Origin: Ideonella sp. A 288
Lineage (GTDB): Bacteria; Pseudomonadota; Gammaproteobacteria; Burkholderiales; Burkholderiaceae_C
Reading direction: 5' to 3'
NCBI RefSeq assembly: GCF_002198735.1
Contig: NZ_MWLO01000161.1
Span: 22,242-80,007 of the forward strand
DNA length: 57,766 nucleotides
A model generated the notes under the pieces. The model did no database searches and was not told where the DNA came from. It worked only from the letters and a program-made list of their open reading frames with translations. The first letter of the stretch is position 1. Every line of letters starts with the position of its first letter. The position numbers were made by a program, and so were the translations under genes. Shown piece by piece: positions 44,997 through 53,766 of the stretch.

Positions 44997-45142
44997 GGGT
45001 TTTTACTTATCCCGGTTGCACCGAACAGGTATAGGAAATGCCGTCAATCGAGATCCTTCACACGGTGGACGCCACGGGCTCCCGGCGCTTGACGGCGGTG
45101 TGGCGCCCGCCGCACACTTCCAGTCCTCTCGACACCGACCCC

Positions 45143-45352
45143 AGGAGGCTGCCATGACGCCGATTGCCCAAGCCCCCCTGTCGGGCCGCCCGCGCTGACG
45201 CCTTAGCGCCTGCTGGCCGGTCGCCGGTTCCGCCGGTTCCCGTTCTCACGCGCCGCCCCTCGGCGCGCGTCCGTCCCGACCTTCCCCCTGCCTTGGCCAC
45301 CGCGTGAGTTCACGCGGGGCTGCCTGGTGCCGCGTGCCGGCACCGCCTTCGC
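45143..45352 (+). promoter_or_regulatory. structured leader of rsgA with three hairpins
   Basis: The leader opens with a perfect AGGAGG Shine-Dalgarno (45143-45148) serving a 14-codon frame, then a direct repeat CGCCGGTTC x2 (near 45220). Three strong hairpins follow: CGCGCCG/CGGCGCG (45249-45267), CCGCGTG/CACGCGG (45300-45317) and GTGCCG/CGGCAC (45327-45343). The last ends 9 bases before the rsgA ATG and would cover its ribosome binding site. This has the build of a translation-dependent attenuator or RNA sensor, but I know no matching described class. Confidence 0.5.
45154..45198 (+). CDS. possible leader peptide upstream of rsgA (14 aa)
   Basis: A 14-codon frame, MTPIAQAPLSGRPR, with AGGAGG 6 bases before the ATG, the strongest ribosome binding site in the window. 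It contains three Pro and ends in Arg-Pro-Arg, residues that can slow ribosomes. It lies 155 bp before rsgA and ahead of three hairpins. Leader peptides with Pro codons control Mg2+-transport genes in enterobacteria; whether that parallel applies here is speculation. Confidence 0.4.
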   Translation: MTPIAQAPLSGRPR

Positions 45353-46462
45353 ATGGATGGTTCGACCGACATGAACGGTTTCCTCGATCTCACCGCGCTC
45401 GGCCGCCTCGGCTGGACAGGCGCGCTCTCCCCCACCGATCTCGACCGGGCCGGCGCCGATGGCCTGCGGCCGATGCGCGTCGTCGAAGTGCAACGCGATC
45501 ACCTGCTGCTGCACGATGGCCACGACACGCACCGGGCCGGGCTGAGCCGACCGCTGGCCGAGGCCACCGCGGCGCAGCACGATGCCCTGGCTGTGGGCGA
45601 CTGGGTGCTGGCCCGGCCGCACGGCAGCCCGGGCTGGCTGGCCAGCGAGCTGCTGCCCCGACACAGCGTCGTTGCCCGGCGCACCCACGACGGCCGCGGC
45701 GGCGTGCAGCGCCAGGTGCTGGTGGCCAACGTCGACACGGCGGTGCTCGTGATGGGCCTGGACCACGACTTCAACCTGCGCCGGCTCGAGCGCTACCTGG
45801 CGCTGGCGCAGTTGTCCGGTGTGGCCGCGGTGCTGATGCTGACCAAGGCCGACAGCCTGGGCGACGGCGCCGTGCACGATCGGCTGGCCGACGCCCGCGG
45901 CGTGCTGCCGGCGCAGGTGCCGGCATTTGCCGCGGACGGGCGAGACGCCCACGCGGCGCAGGTGCTGTCGCCCTGGCTCGGGTCGGGCCGCACCGTGGTG
46001 CTGCTGGGCTCCAGCGGCGCCGGCAAGAGCACGCTCACCAACACCCTGCTGGCCGATCAACGCCAGGACACCGGCCCGGTGCGCGAGGACGACAGCCGGG
46101 GCCGCCACACCACCACGGTGCGCACGCTGCAGCTGGCGGCGCAGGGCGGCTGCATCATCGACACACCGGGCCTGCGCGCCCTGCGCCTGGACGTGACCGA
46201 CGAGGACGACCTGGCCGCCACCTTCGGCGACATCGCCCAGTGGGCCGAGCGCTGCCGCTTCCGCGACTGCCGCCACACGACCGAGCCCGGTTGCGCCGTG
46301 CGCGAGGCCGTTTCGCCGGAGCGCCTGCGCAACTACCACAAGCTGCTGCGCGAATCGATGCGCGACTCGCGCAGCGCGCTGGAACGGGCGGCCGAGGTGG
46401 CGCAGTGGAAAGTGCGCCACAAGGCGGCGACCCGGCGTGCCCACGCGAAGCGTGGGGATTGA
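45353..46462 (+). CDS. rsgA: ribosome small subunit-dependent GTPase A
   Basis: A 369-aa circularly permuted GTPase that helps mature the 30S ribosomal subunit. It has an N-terminal OB-like domain (to about 115), then G motifs in permuted order: TKAD (164-167; G4), GSSGAGKST (219-227; G1), DTPG (270-273; G3), and a C-terminal zinc-binding knuckle with Cys301, Cys306, His308 and Cys314. The N-terminal part differs from E. coli RsgA and is closer to the YloQ-like, often stand-alone paralogues, so a second rsgA may exist in the genome. ATG 45353 or 45371 (MNGFLDL) could be the start; both lie after the structured leader. Confidence 0.92.
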   Translation: MDGSTDMNGFLDLTALGRLGWTGALSPTDLDRAGADGLRPMRVVEVQRDHLLLHDGHDTHRAGLSRPLAEATAAQHDALAVGDWVLARPHGSPGWLASELLPRHSVVARRTHDGRGGVQRQVLVANVDTAVLVMGLDHDFNLRRLERYLALAQLSGVAAVLMLTKADSLGDGAVHDRLADARGVLPAQVPAFAADGRDAHAAQVLSPWLGSGRTVVLLGSSGAGKSTLTNTLLADQRQDTGPVREDDSRGRHTTTVRTLQLAAQGGCIIDTPGLRALRLDVTDEDDLAATFGDIAQWAERCRFRDCRHTTEPGCAVREAVSPERLRNYHKLLRESMRDSRSALERAAEVAQWKVRHKAATRRAHAKRGD

Positions 46463-46502
46463 GGCCTCAGGCCATCGGCCGTTACCATGGCCGTTCACTC
46501 CC

Positions 46503-47693
46503 ATGACCCTGCACGTCCCCACCCTGATCCTGGCCCTGCTGCTGGGCTTCCTGCTGCTCACGCTCGAGCTGGCGGTGTCGCTGCCACGTCTGCGCAACCG
46601 TCCCGAGTTGCGCATCTGGACGATCGGCTGCTGGGCCCTGCTGGCCGGGTTCTGCGCGCTGGCGCTGCGGCCGGTGATCCCGATGTGGCTCTCGGTGGTG
46701 GCCGGCAACAGCCTGATCTGCATCGGGATGCTGCACTACAACAGCGCCTTGCATCGGCTGCTGGGCCGCCCGGTCAACCGCCTGTGGATGACGGCCGGCA
46801 TGGTCATCGCGCCGCTGGGCATCGTGGCGATGCTGGGGTGGCCGTTGAACCAGCGCACGTCGGTGCTGTCGCTGGTGTTCGCGGCGATCCTGGTGCCGTG
46901 CGTCGTGCTGATCGTGCAGTACGGCTGGCGCGCCGAACGCTCCTTGCGCACCGTGGCCGTCACCATGGCCCTGGCGGTGGCCGCGCTGCTGGTGCGTGCA
47001 GCGCACAGCTGGACGCACCCGCTCGAGTACACCGACCTCATGCAGGCCAGCCTGGGCCAGGGCCTGACCTTCCTGATGGCCTTCATGTGCATGATGGGCG
47101 CCGGCGTCGGCTTCGTGCTGGCGGTGTTCGAGCGCGTCGCCAGCCAGCTCGAGGCGCTGGCCACCACCGACGGCCTGACCGGCTGCGTCAACCGCGCCAC
47201 CACCGACGCGATGCTGGTGCACGAACTCCAGCGCGGTCGCCGCATCGGCGCGCCGGTGACCTTCGTGCTGCTCGACCTCGACCACTTCAAGAAGATCAAC
47301 GACCGCCACGGCCACCGCACCGGCGACACCACGCTGCGCATGACGGCACGCACGATCCGCGACTGCCTGCGCCAGTCCGACGTGCTGGGGCGCACCGGCG
47401 GCGAGGAGTTCGGCCTGGTGCTGCCCGGCACCGACCTGCCCGGCGCCATGCGCCTGACCGAGAAGATCCGCGCCGCCGTCGAGGCCATGCCCATCATCGA
47501 TGACCGGGCTCAACCCGTGCGTGTCACGCTGTCGGCCGGCATTGCGGTGGCCACGCCCGATGACACCGTGAGCCCCGACCACCTGTATGGCCGCGCCGAC
47601 AAGGCGCTGTACGCCGCCAAGCGGGCCGGCCGCAACCGCGTGCAGACCTACGGCGGCAAGGACGTGTCCACCTTCGCGCCGCTGGGCCCCTGA
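46503..47693 (+). CDS. membrane GGDEF diguanylate cyclase
   Basis: A 396-aa inner-membrane enzyme. Six or seven hydrophobic segments cover residues about 5-210 with short loops, forming a membrane sensor. The GGDEF domain (about 215-380) has the active site GGEEF (299-303) and an intact I-site RQSD (290-293), so feedback-regulated cyclic di-GMP synthesis is predicted. ATG 46503 starts the first membrane helix and lies 40 bp after rsgA. It converges with trpS, 42 bp between the stops. Confidence 0.93.
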   Translation: MTLHVPTLILALLLGFLLLTLELAVSLPRLRNRPELRIWTIGCWALLAGFCALALRPVIPMWLSVVAGNSLICIGMLHYNSALHRLLGRPVNRLWMTAGMVIAPLGIVAMLGWPLNQRTSVLSLVFAAILVPCVVLIVQYGWRAERSLRTVAVTMALAVAALLVRAAHSWTHPLEYTDLMQASLGQGLTFLMAFMCMMGAGVGFVLAVFERVASQLEALATTDGLTGCVNRATTDAMLVHELQRGRRIGAPVTFVLLDLDHFKKINDRHGHRTGDTTLRMTARTIRDCLRQSDVLGRTGGEEFGLVLPGTDLPGAMRLTEKIRAAVEAMPIIDDRAQPVRVTLSAGIAVATPDDTVSPDHLYGRADKALYAAKRAGRNRVQTYGGKDVSTFAPLGP

Positions 47694-47735
47694 CGGGCCG
47701 GGGGCCTTGGCAGCCCCGGGCGGCGAACTGCTCCG

Positions 47736-48941
47736 TCAGTAGTTGAGGCCCATCGCCTCGCGCACGTCCTTCATCGTCTGCCGGGCCACGGTTCGCGCGC
47801 GCTCGGTGCCCATCTCGACGATCCAGTGCACCTGCTTGGGGTTGGTCAGGTAGGCCTCGGCGCGCTCGCGCCAGGGCTGCTGCTCCTTCAGGATGGCGTC
47901 GATCACGGGCTGCTTGCAGTCGAGGCAGCCGATGCCGGCGGTGCGGCAGCCATGGGCGGCCCATTCGCGGGTGGGCTCGTCCGAGTAGACCTGGTGGAAC
48001 TTCCACACCGGGCAGCGGTCGGGGTCGCCGATGTCGGTGCGGCGCACGCGCTGCGGGTCGGTGGGCATGCGGCGCACCTTCTGCGTGACCATCGCCGGCT
48101 CTTCGCGCATGTCAATGGCGTTGCCGCGGCTCTTGCTCATCTTGTCGCCGTCCAGGCCCGGCAGCTTGCTGGTCTCGGTGAGCAGCACGCCGGGTTCGGT
48201 GAGCACGCTCTTGCCGGCGCCCTTCAGGTGGCCCAGCAGCAGCTCGGCGGTGTCGCTGTCGATGGCGCCGGCGGCCTGCGCCTTGCGCACCACCGATTCG
48301 CCCCGGGCCAGCACCTCGGGGGCGCCGTCCTGGCCGTAGGCCTTGCGCTGCTTCTCCACATAGCGGGCGTCGTCCTTGCCCAGGCGCACCAGGGCGTCGG
48401 CCACCTGCTGGTCGTGGTCGAAGGCGCGGCCGTAGAGGTGGTTGAAGCGGCGCGCCACCTCGCGGGTGATCTCGACGTGCGGCGCCTGGTCTTCGCCCAC
48501 CGGCACGAAGGCCGCCTTGTAGATCAGGATGTCGGCGGCCTGCAGCAGCGGGTAGCCCAGGAAGCCGTAGGTGGCCAGGTCCTTGTCCTTGAGCTTCTCG
48601 ATCTGGTCCTTGTAGGTGGGCATGCGCTCCAGCCAGGACAGCGGCGTGCCCATGGCCAGCAGCGTGAACAGTTCGGCGTGCTCGGGCAGGCGGCTCTGGA
48701 TGAAGATGGTGGCGCGCTCGGGGTCCACCCCCGCGGCGATCCAGTCGATGACCATGTCGTAGACGGTCTTCTCGATGATCGAGCGGTCTTCGTAGTGCGT
48801 GGTCAGCGCGTGCCAGTCGGCGACGAAATAGAAGCAGTCGTAGTCCTGCTGCAGCTTCACCCAGTTCTTCAGGGCGCCGTGGTAGTGGCCGAGGTGCAGC
48901 GCGCCGGTGGGGCGCATGCCAGAGAGAACGCGTTGTCGCAT
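47736..48941 (-). CDS. trpS: tryptophanyl-tRNA synthetase with putative [4Fe-4S] motif
   Basis: Charges tRNA-Trp with tryptophan. The 401-aa protein has the HIGH-like motif GALHLGHYHG (13-22) and KMSKS (267-271). It is longer than E. coli TrpS (334 aa) because of an insertion at about 175-245 and a C-terminal region with Cys310, Cys332, Cys339 and Cys342. The spacing C-x21-C-x6-C-x2-C closely matches the C-x22-C-x6-C-x2-C that holds a [4Fe-4S] cluster near the anticodon-binding site of Thermotoga maritima TrpRS. The ATG lies 126 bp from the divergent purN start. A 240-codon upstream extension on this strand runs antisense through purN and is rejected. Confidence 0.95.
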   Translation of the reverse strand: MRQRVLSGMRPTGALHLGHYHGALKNWVKLQQDYDCFYFVADWHALTTHYEDRSIIEKTVYDMVIDWIAAGVDPERATIFIQSRLPEHAELFTLLAMGTPLSWLERMPTYKDQIEKLKDKDLATYGFLGYPLLQAADILIYKAAFVPVGEDQAPHVEITREVARRFNHLYGRAFDHDQQVADALVRLGKDDARYVEKQRKAYGQDGAPEVLARGESVVRKAQAAGAIDSDTAELLLGHLKGAGKSVLTEPGVLLTETSKLPGLDGDKMSKSRGNAIDMREEPAMVTQKVRRMPTDPQRVRRTDIGDPDRCPVWKFHQVYSDEPTREWAAHGCRTAGIGCLDCKQPVIDAILKEQQPWRERAEAYLTNPKQVHWIVEMGTERARTVARQTMKDVREAMGLNY

Positions 48942-49067
48942 GGTGGGTCGCTTCGGTGAAGGCCCGGATTCTCGCAGACGTAAACTGACCACTGCGCCGC
49001 CCTCCCGCCCGTCCGCCGGCGCGCTCGTCAGCCCGCTCGCCCGCCGTTCCGACCCCCCTGTCCCGCC

Positions 49068-49700
49068 ATGAAGCGCATCGTCCTCCTCGTCTCCGGCCGC
49101 GGCAGCAACATGCAGGCCATCGTGCAGCGCTGCGCCGCCGAGGGCTGGCCGGCCGAGGTGGCCGCGGTCATCGCCAACCGCCCCGGCGCTGCGGGCCTGG
49201 ACTTCGCGGCCTCGCAGGGCATCGCCACCGCGGTGGTCGACCACCGCGCCCACCCCTCGCGCGAGGCCTTCGACGAAGCCTTGGCCGCCGAGATCGACCG
49301 CCACCGCCCCGACCTGCTGGTGCTGGCGGGCTTCATGCGCATCCTGGGCGATGCCTTCGTGCAGCGCTACGCGGGCCGCCTGCTCAACATCCACCCGTCG
49401 CTGCTGCCGGCCTTCCCGGGGCTGCACACGCACCGGCGGGCGCTGGAGGCCGGCTGCAAGGCGGTGGGCGCCACGGTGCACTTCGTGACGCCTCAGCTCG
49501 ACCACGGGCCGATCGTGATGCAGTCGGTGGTGCCGGTGCAGCCCGGCGACGACGAGCACTCGCTGGCCGACCGGGTGCTGGCCACCGAGCACGTGATCTA
49601 CCCGCTGGCCGTGCGCTGGTTCGTCGAAGGCCGGCTGCAGGTGGACGCCGCCGGCATCGTGCACCAGACCGACGGTGCCTCTCAGCTGCTGCTGGGCTGA
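49068..49700 (+). CDS. purN: phosphoribosylglycinamide formyltransferase
   Basis: Third step of purine synthesis: transfers a formyl group from 10-formyl-tetrahydrofolate to GAR. A 210-aa protein with the N-terminal phosphate loop SGRGSNMQA (9-17) and the catalytic triad Asn107, His109 (LLNIHPSLLPAF) and Asp145 (LDHGPIV), at the same spacing as E. coli Asn106/His108/Asp144. It is monocistronic, divergent from trpS, and ends 7 bp before the stop of the DUF1653 gene. Confidence 0.97.
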   Translation: MKRIVLLVSGRGSNMQAIVQRCAAEGWPAEVAAVIANRPGAAGLDFAASQGIATAVVDHRAHPSREAFDEALAAEIDRHRPDLLVLAGFMRILGDAFVQRYAGRLLNIHPSLLPAFPGLHTHRRALEAGCKAVGATVHFVTPQLDHGPIVMQSVVPVQPGDDEHSLADRVLATEHVIYPLAVRWFVEGRLQVDAAGIVHQTDGASQLLLG

Positions 49701-49706
49701 CCGGCC

Positions 49707-49943
49707 CTAGCCGACGCGCGTGAAGCGCGGCTGCGCCACGCCGTCGATCACCACCGTCTCGAAGAACATCGCGTGCGGCCGCACCCACCAGCCACCGTCG
49801 GCCTGGTACAGCGGCCGGTAGACCACCAGCGGCTCCAGCGTCTCGCTGTGGCGGGCCACGCCGATGAGCTCGTAGTCCAGGCCCTTGTAGTGGCGATAGC
49901 GGCCCAGGGGGGTGGCGGGCAGCGGCGGCAGGTCGTCGGTCAT
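49707..49943 (-). CDS. DUF1653 family protein
   Basis: A 78-aa protein of the DUF1653 family, marked by G.YRHYKGLDYELIGVARHSETLEPLVVYRPLY and the W(V)RP..MF.E.V core. It folds as a small beta protein; the role is unknown. ATG 49941-49943 lies 34 bp from the divergent RNA methyltransferase start. Confidence 0.9.
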   Translation of the reverse strand: MTDDLPPLPATPLGRYRHYKGLDYELIGVARHSETLEPLVVYRPLYQADGGWWVRPHAMFFETVVIDGVAQPRFTRVG

Positions 49944-49964
49944 GTCGATGCGGGGCCTGGGCGG

Positions 49965-49970
49965 GATAAT
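49965..49970 (+). promoter_or_regulatory. -10 element suggesting a leaderless methyltransferase mRNA
   Basis: GATAAT lies 7 bases before the ATG of the RNA methyltransferase. Transcription would start at or within a base or two of the start codon. No ribosome binding site is present, which fits a leaderless message. Confidence 0.45.
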
Positions 49971-49977
49971 CGGGCCG

Positions 49978-51237
49978 ATGCATCCTACCGCCCTGCTCGA
50001 CCTGGCCACTGAACTGCTGCGCTCGTTGCAGAAGCTGGACGCTCCCGCCGACAGCATGGTCTCTGCCTTCTTCCGCCGCCACCGCGCACTGGGCCCGCGC
50101 GAGCGCCACGCGCTGGCCGAGACCGCCTACGCCGTGCTGCGGCGCCGCCCGCTGATGCTGCACCTGGCGCAAAGCGGCACCGGCGCGCTCGAGCGCCGCC
50201 TGGCCATCCTGGCCTGGGCGGGCACCGACAGCCTGCTGCGCGGCGCGCTCGGCCCGAAGGAGATCCAGTGGAAAGCCCAGGTGCTGGCCCTCGACCGTGC
50301 GGGCTTTTCCGACAAGCTGCGCCACAACCTGCCCGACTGGTTCGCCGGCCAGTTGCGCAAGGAACTCGGCGACGAGACCTTCTGGAAGCTGGTCGACGCC
50401 ATGGACGCCCAGGCCCCGCTCGACCTGCGCGTCAACATCCTCAAGGCCAAGCGCGAACAGGTGCAGGCCGACCTGGCCGCGGCCGGCATCGAGGCCGAGA
50501 TCACCCCGTTCTCGCCCTGGGGCCTGCGCATCCACGGCAAGCCCTCGCTGAACAAGCTCGAGCTGTTCAACCGCGGCGACGTCGAGGTGCAGGACGAAGG
50601 CAGCCAGTTGCTGGCGCTGATGGTCGACGCCAAGCGCGGCGAGATGGTGGTCGACTTCTGCGCCGGTGCCGGCGGCAAGACGCTGGCCCTGGGCGCATCG
50701 ATGCGCAACACCGGCCGGCTGTACGCCTTCGACGTGTCGGGCCACCGGCTCGAGTCGCTGAAGCCGCGGCTGGCGCGCAGTGGCCTGTCGAACGTGCACC
50801 CGGCGCAGATCGCCCACGAGCGCGACGACCGCATCAAGCGCCTGGCCGGCAAGATCGACCGCGTGCTGGTCGATGCCCCCTGCTCGGGCCTGGGCACGCT
50901 GCGCCGCAACCCCGACCTGAAGTGGCGGCAGTCCCCGCAGGCCGTGGTCGAGTTGCAGGCCAAGCAGACGGCCATCCTCGACAGCGCGGCGCGGCTGCTC
51001 AAGCCGGGCGGCCGCCTGGTCTACGCCACCTGCAGCCTGCTGCGGGCCGAGAACGAGGACGTCGCCACCGCCTTCACCGAAGCGCACCCCGACTTCGTGC
51101 CCTTGCCGCTGGACAAGGCCCTGGCCGCTGCCCACATCGGCCGACCGGCCGAGCTGATCGAGGGTGGTTATCTGCGCATGTGGCCCCATGTGCATGGAAC
51201 GGACGGCTTCTTCGCCGCCGGATGGCTGAAGCGCTGA
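49978..51237 (+). CDS. RsmB/NOP-type RNA m5C methyltransferase
   Basis: A 419-aa S-adenosylmethionine-dependent RNA cytosine-5 methyltransferase. The SAM-binding motif is VVDFCAGAGGKTLALG, motif IV is DAPCSGLGTLRRNPDLKWR with one catalytic Cys, and motif VI is YATCSLL with the second (nucleophile) Cys. The N-terminal 70 residues are helical (FRRHRALGPRERHALAETAYAVLR), as in RsmB, but less NusB-like than in E. coli, so the exact rRNA target is not certain. The ATG has no ribosome binding site and sits 7 bases after a GATAAT box. It is divergent from the DUF1653 gene. The desaturase gene follows after 127 bp. Confidence 0.92.
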   Translation: MHPTALLDLATELLRSLQKLDAPADSMVSAFFRRHRALGPRERHALAETAYAVLRRRPLMLHLAQSGTGALERRLAILAWAGTDSLLRGALGPKEIQWKAQVLALDRAGFSDKLRHNLPDWFAGQLRKELGDETFWKLVDAMDAQAPLDLRVNILKAKREQVQADLAAAGIEAEITPFSPWGLRIHGKPSLNKLELFNRGDVEVQDEGSQLLALMVDAKRGEMVVDFCAGAGGKTLALGASMRNTGRLYAFDVSGHRLESLKPRLARSGLSNVHPAQIAHERDDRIKRLAGKIDRVLVDAPCSGLGTLRRNPDLKWRQSPQAVVELQAKQTAILDSAARLLKPGGRLVYATCSLLRAENEDVATAFTEAHPDFVPLPLDKALAAAHIGRPAELIEGGYLRMWPHVHGTDGFFAAGWLKR

Positions 51238-51364
51238 GCCGTCGATCGCTGGGCCAGGCGCCCTGCACGACCGGGTGTGGGCGTGGATTTCCCCCGATCG
51301 ACGCGGGGTGGTCGACGCCTACAATTGAAACATCGCCCGCTCCTTGGGCGGCAAGGCACTGCAC

Positions 51365-52588
51365 ATGATCGATTTCTCGGTGGTCCACAACGCATTGGTC
51401 AACTGGCTGGCCGATGGCCTGTGGTCGACCGCCACCTGGTGGCAGGTGCTGCTGGCGGCACTGGCGATGACGCATGCCACGATCCTGGGCGTCACGATCT
51501 TCCTGCACCGGGCGCAGGCGCACCGGGCGCTCGAACTGCACGCCTTGCCGGCGCACTTCTTCCGCTTCTGGCTGTGGCTGACCACCGGCATGGTCACCAA
51601 GGAGTTCGTCGCGGTGCACCGCAAGCACCACGCCAAATGCGAGACGGTGGACGACCCGCACAGCCCGCAGACCCGCGGCCTGAAGGCCCTGCTGCTCACC
51701 GGCGTGGAGCTGTACCGCGCCGAGGCCAAGATCCCCGAGACCATCGCCAAGTACGGCCACAACACGCCGGACGACTGGATCGAGCGCAACCTCTACACCC
51801 GCTTCAGCTGGCAGGGCGTGGGCGTGATGCTGATCCTGGACGTCGCCATCTTCGGCGCCATCGGCCTGACCATCTGGGCGGTGCAGATGGCCTGGATCCC
51901 GATCATGGCCACCGGCATCATCAATGGCCTGGGCCACTGGTGGGGCTACCGCAACTTCGAGAGCGCCGACGCATCGACCAACGTGTCGCCCTGGGGCATC
52001 GTCATCGGCGGCGAAGAGCTGCACAACAACCACCACACCTACCCCACGTCGGCCAAGTTCTCGGTCAAGCCCTTCGAGTTCGACATCGGATGGGGCTACA
52101 TCCGCCTGATGGAACTGGTGGGCCTGGCCAAGGTGCGCAAGACCATCCCGCAACTGCAGACCGGCCCACTGAAGCCGGTGGCCGACTCCAAGACGCTGGA
52201 AGCGCTCATCGCCAACCGTTACGAGGTGATGGCCAAGTACGCCAAGGAACTGCGCGCCGCCTGTGCCACCGAACTCGAGCGGCTGCAGGCGCAGGGCAAG
52301 GGCAGCCGCGTGGCCGCCGATCTGCAGATCGCCAAGCGCTGGCTGCACCGCGACGACGCCAAGATCCCGGACGAGGTGAAGCCGCAACTGGCCAGCGCGA
52401 TGGACGCCAGCCCGCAGCTCGCCAAGCTGGTCGCCATGCGCGAGGAACTGCGCCTGATCTGGACGCGCACCAACGTCTCGGCCGAGCAACTGGTGCTCGA
52501 CCTGCAGGCCTGGTGCAAGAAGGCCGAGGCCAGCGGCATCGTTGCGCTGGAAGAGTTCTCGCTGCGTCTGCGGGCCGCACGGGCCTGA
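51365..52588 (+). CDS. membrane fatty-acid desaturase (acyl-CoA desaturase family)
   Basis: A 407-aa di-iron membrane desaturase introducing a double bond in acyl chains. Three histidine boxes are present: HRAQAH (48-53), HRKHH (85-89) and HNNHH (220-224), with membrane helices at about 25-45, 65-80, 150-172 and 175-195. The C-terminal 140 residues form a soluble helical extension rich in Lys, Glu and Ala that many family members lack. A TTG 7 codons upstream is possible; ATG 51365 is preferred because MIDFS begins the conserved region. It probably stands alone. Confidence 0.92.
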   Translation: MIDFSVVHNALVNWLADGLWSTATWWQVLLAALAMTHATILGVTIFLHRAQAHRALELHALPAHFFRFWLWLTTGMVTKEFVAVHRKHHAKCETVDDPHSPQTRGLKALLLTGVELYRAEAKIPETIAKYGHNTPDDWIERNLYTRFSWQGVGVMLILDVAIFGAIGLTIWAVQMAWIPIMATGIINGLGHWWGYRNFESADASTNVSPWGIVIGGEELHNNHHTYPTSAKFSVKPFEFDIGWGYIRLMELVGLAKVRKTIPQLQTGPLKPVADSKTLEALIANRYEVMAKYAKELRAACATELERLQAQGKGSRVAADLQIAKRWLHRDDAKIPDEVKPQLASAMDASPQLAKLVAMREELRLIWTRTNVSAEQLVLDLQAWCKKAEASGIVALEEFSLRLRAARA

Positions 52589-52694
52589 ACCGCCCGCCCA
52601 GCAGCGCGCAGGCCGGACTGCGGCCTGGCCTTCGCGACCTATGGCGCAGCGTCGTTCCGGGTCGATCGCCCGGCCATGACACTGGACGTCTGCG

Positions 52695-53735
52695 ATGACC
52701 GCACCGATCGACCTGCGCTCCGACACCGTCACCCGGCCAACCGACGCCATGCGTGCGGCCATGGCCAGCGCACCGGTCGGTGACGACCAGTACGGCGAAG
52801 ACCCCAGCACCAACCGCCTGCAGGCCCGCATGGCCGAACTGCTGGGCAAGGAAGCCGCCGTGTGGCTGCCCACCGGCACCATGGCCAACCAGGTGGCCCT
52901 GCGCACACTGACACGGCCGGGCGACGAGGTGGTGGCCTGCCGCGAATCGCATGCCGCATGGCACGAGCTGGGCGGTGCGGCGGCCAATGCCGGCGTGCAG
53001 ATCCACGAAATCGGCCAGGGTGGCCTGTTCACCGCCGAAGACCTGCGCGCCGCCACGAAGCCCCGCAACTTCGCGATCTTCCCGACCACCACGCTGGTGC
53101 AGATCGAAAACACGCACAACCGGGCCGGCGGCGTGGTGGTGCCCCAGCCCGAGGTGCTGCGCATCTGTGCCGTCGCGCAAGAGCTGGGCCTGTCCACCTT
53201 CCTGGACGGTGCCCGCCTGTGGAATGCCAGTGCCGCCAGCGGCCTGGCGCTCGACGCCCTGGCCGCACCCTTCGACCTGGTGGCCGTGGCCTTCAGCAAG
53301 GGATTGGGTGCCCCCGGCGGGTCGCTGCTGGCAGGCTCGAAGTCGTTGATCGCCGCGGCCGACCGGCACCGTCGGCGCATGGGCGGCGCGATGCGGCAAA
53401 ACGGCATCTTCAGCGCCGCGGCGCTGCATGCGCTGGACCACCACCTGGCGCGCCTGCCCGAGGACCATGCCAACGCGCGGGCCTTCGCCGAGCGCCTGGT
53501 GGCCGGTGCCCCGGTGCAGCTGGACCTGTCCACGGTGCAGACGAACATCGTGGTCTTCCACCTGCCGGCGTCTCTGGCGCTCGACGCGCCAACCCTCAGC
53601 GCCCGCGCCCGCGAGCACGGCGTGCTCGTCAACGCCTTCGGCGCACGCACCGTGCGTGCCGTGACGCACCTGGACGTGACACGCGCGCAGTGCGAGTCTG
53701 CGGCCGACGTGCTGGTGGCCTTGCTGACCCGCTGA
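52695..53735 (+). CDS. ltaE: low-specificity L-threonine aldolase
   Basis: A 346-aa PLP enzyme cleaving L-threonine or L-allo-threonine to glycine and acetaldehyde. It starts with the family signature DLRSDTVTRPT and GDDQYGEDPS. The PLP-binding Lys is Lys202 (VAVAFSKGLGAPGGS), and PLP-contacting Asp/Arg residues are in FLDGARLWNA. Length and motifs fit LtaE well. ATG 52695 is 106 bp after the desaturase stop. It converges with the dctM gene, about 31 bp apart. Confidence 0.95.
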   Translation: MTAPIDLRSDTVTRPTDAMRAAMASAPVGDDQYGEDPSTNRLQARMAELLGKEAAVWLPTGTMANQVALRTLTRPGDEVVACRESHAAWHELGGAAANAGVQIHEIGQGGLFTAEDLRAATKPRNFAIFPTTTLVQIENTHNRAGGVVVPQPEVLRICAVAQELGLSTFLDGARLWNASAASGLALDALAAPFDLVAVAFSKGLGAPGGSLLAGSKSLIAAADRHRRRMGGAMRQNGIFSAAALHALDHHLARLPEDHANARAFAERLVAGAPVQLDLSTVQTNIVVFHLPASLALDAPTLSARAREHGVLVNAFGARTVRAVTHLDVTRAQCESAADVLVALLTR

Positions 53736-53766
53736 GGCGGCCATGGCCGGTGCGGGCAGGCCTGCG

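Noticed and set aside
48942-49664. N-terminal extension of trpS by 241 codons
   Set aside because: It lies antisense to purN, whose catalytic residues are intact, and TrpRS proteins begin near the MRQRVLSGMRPTG sequence.
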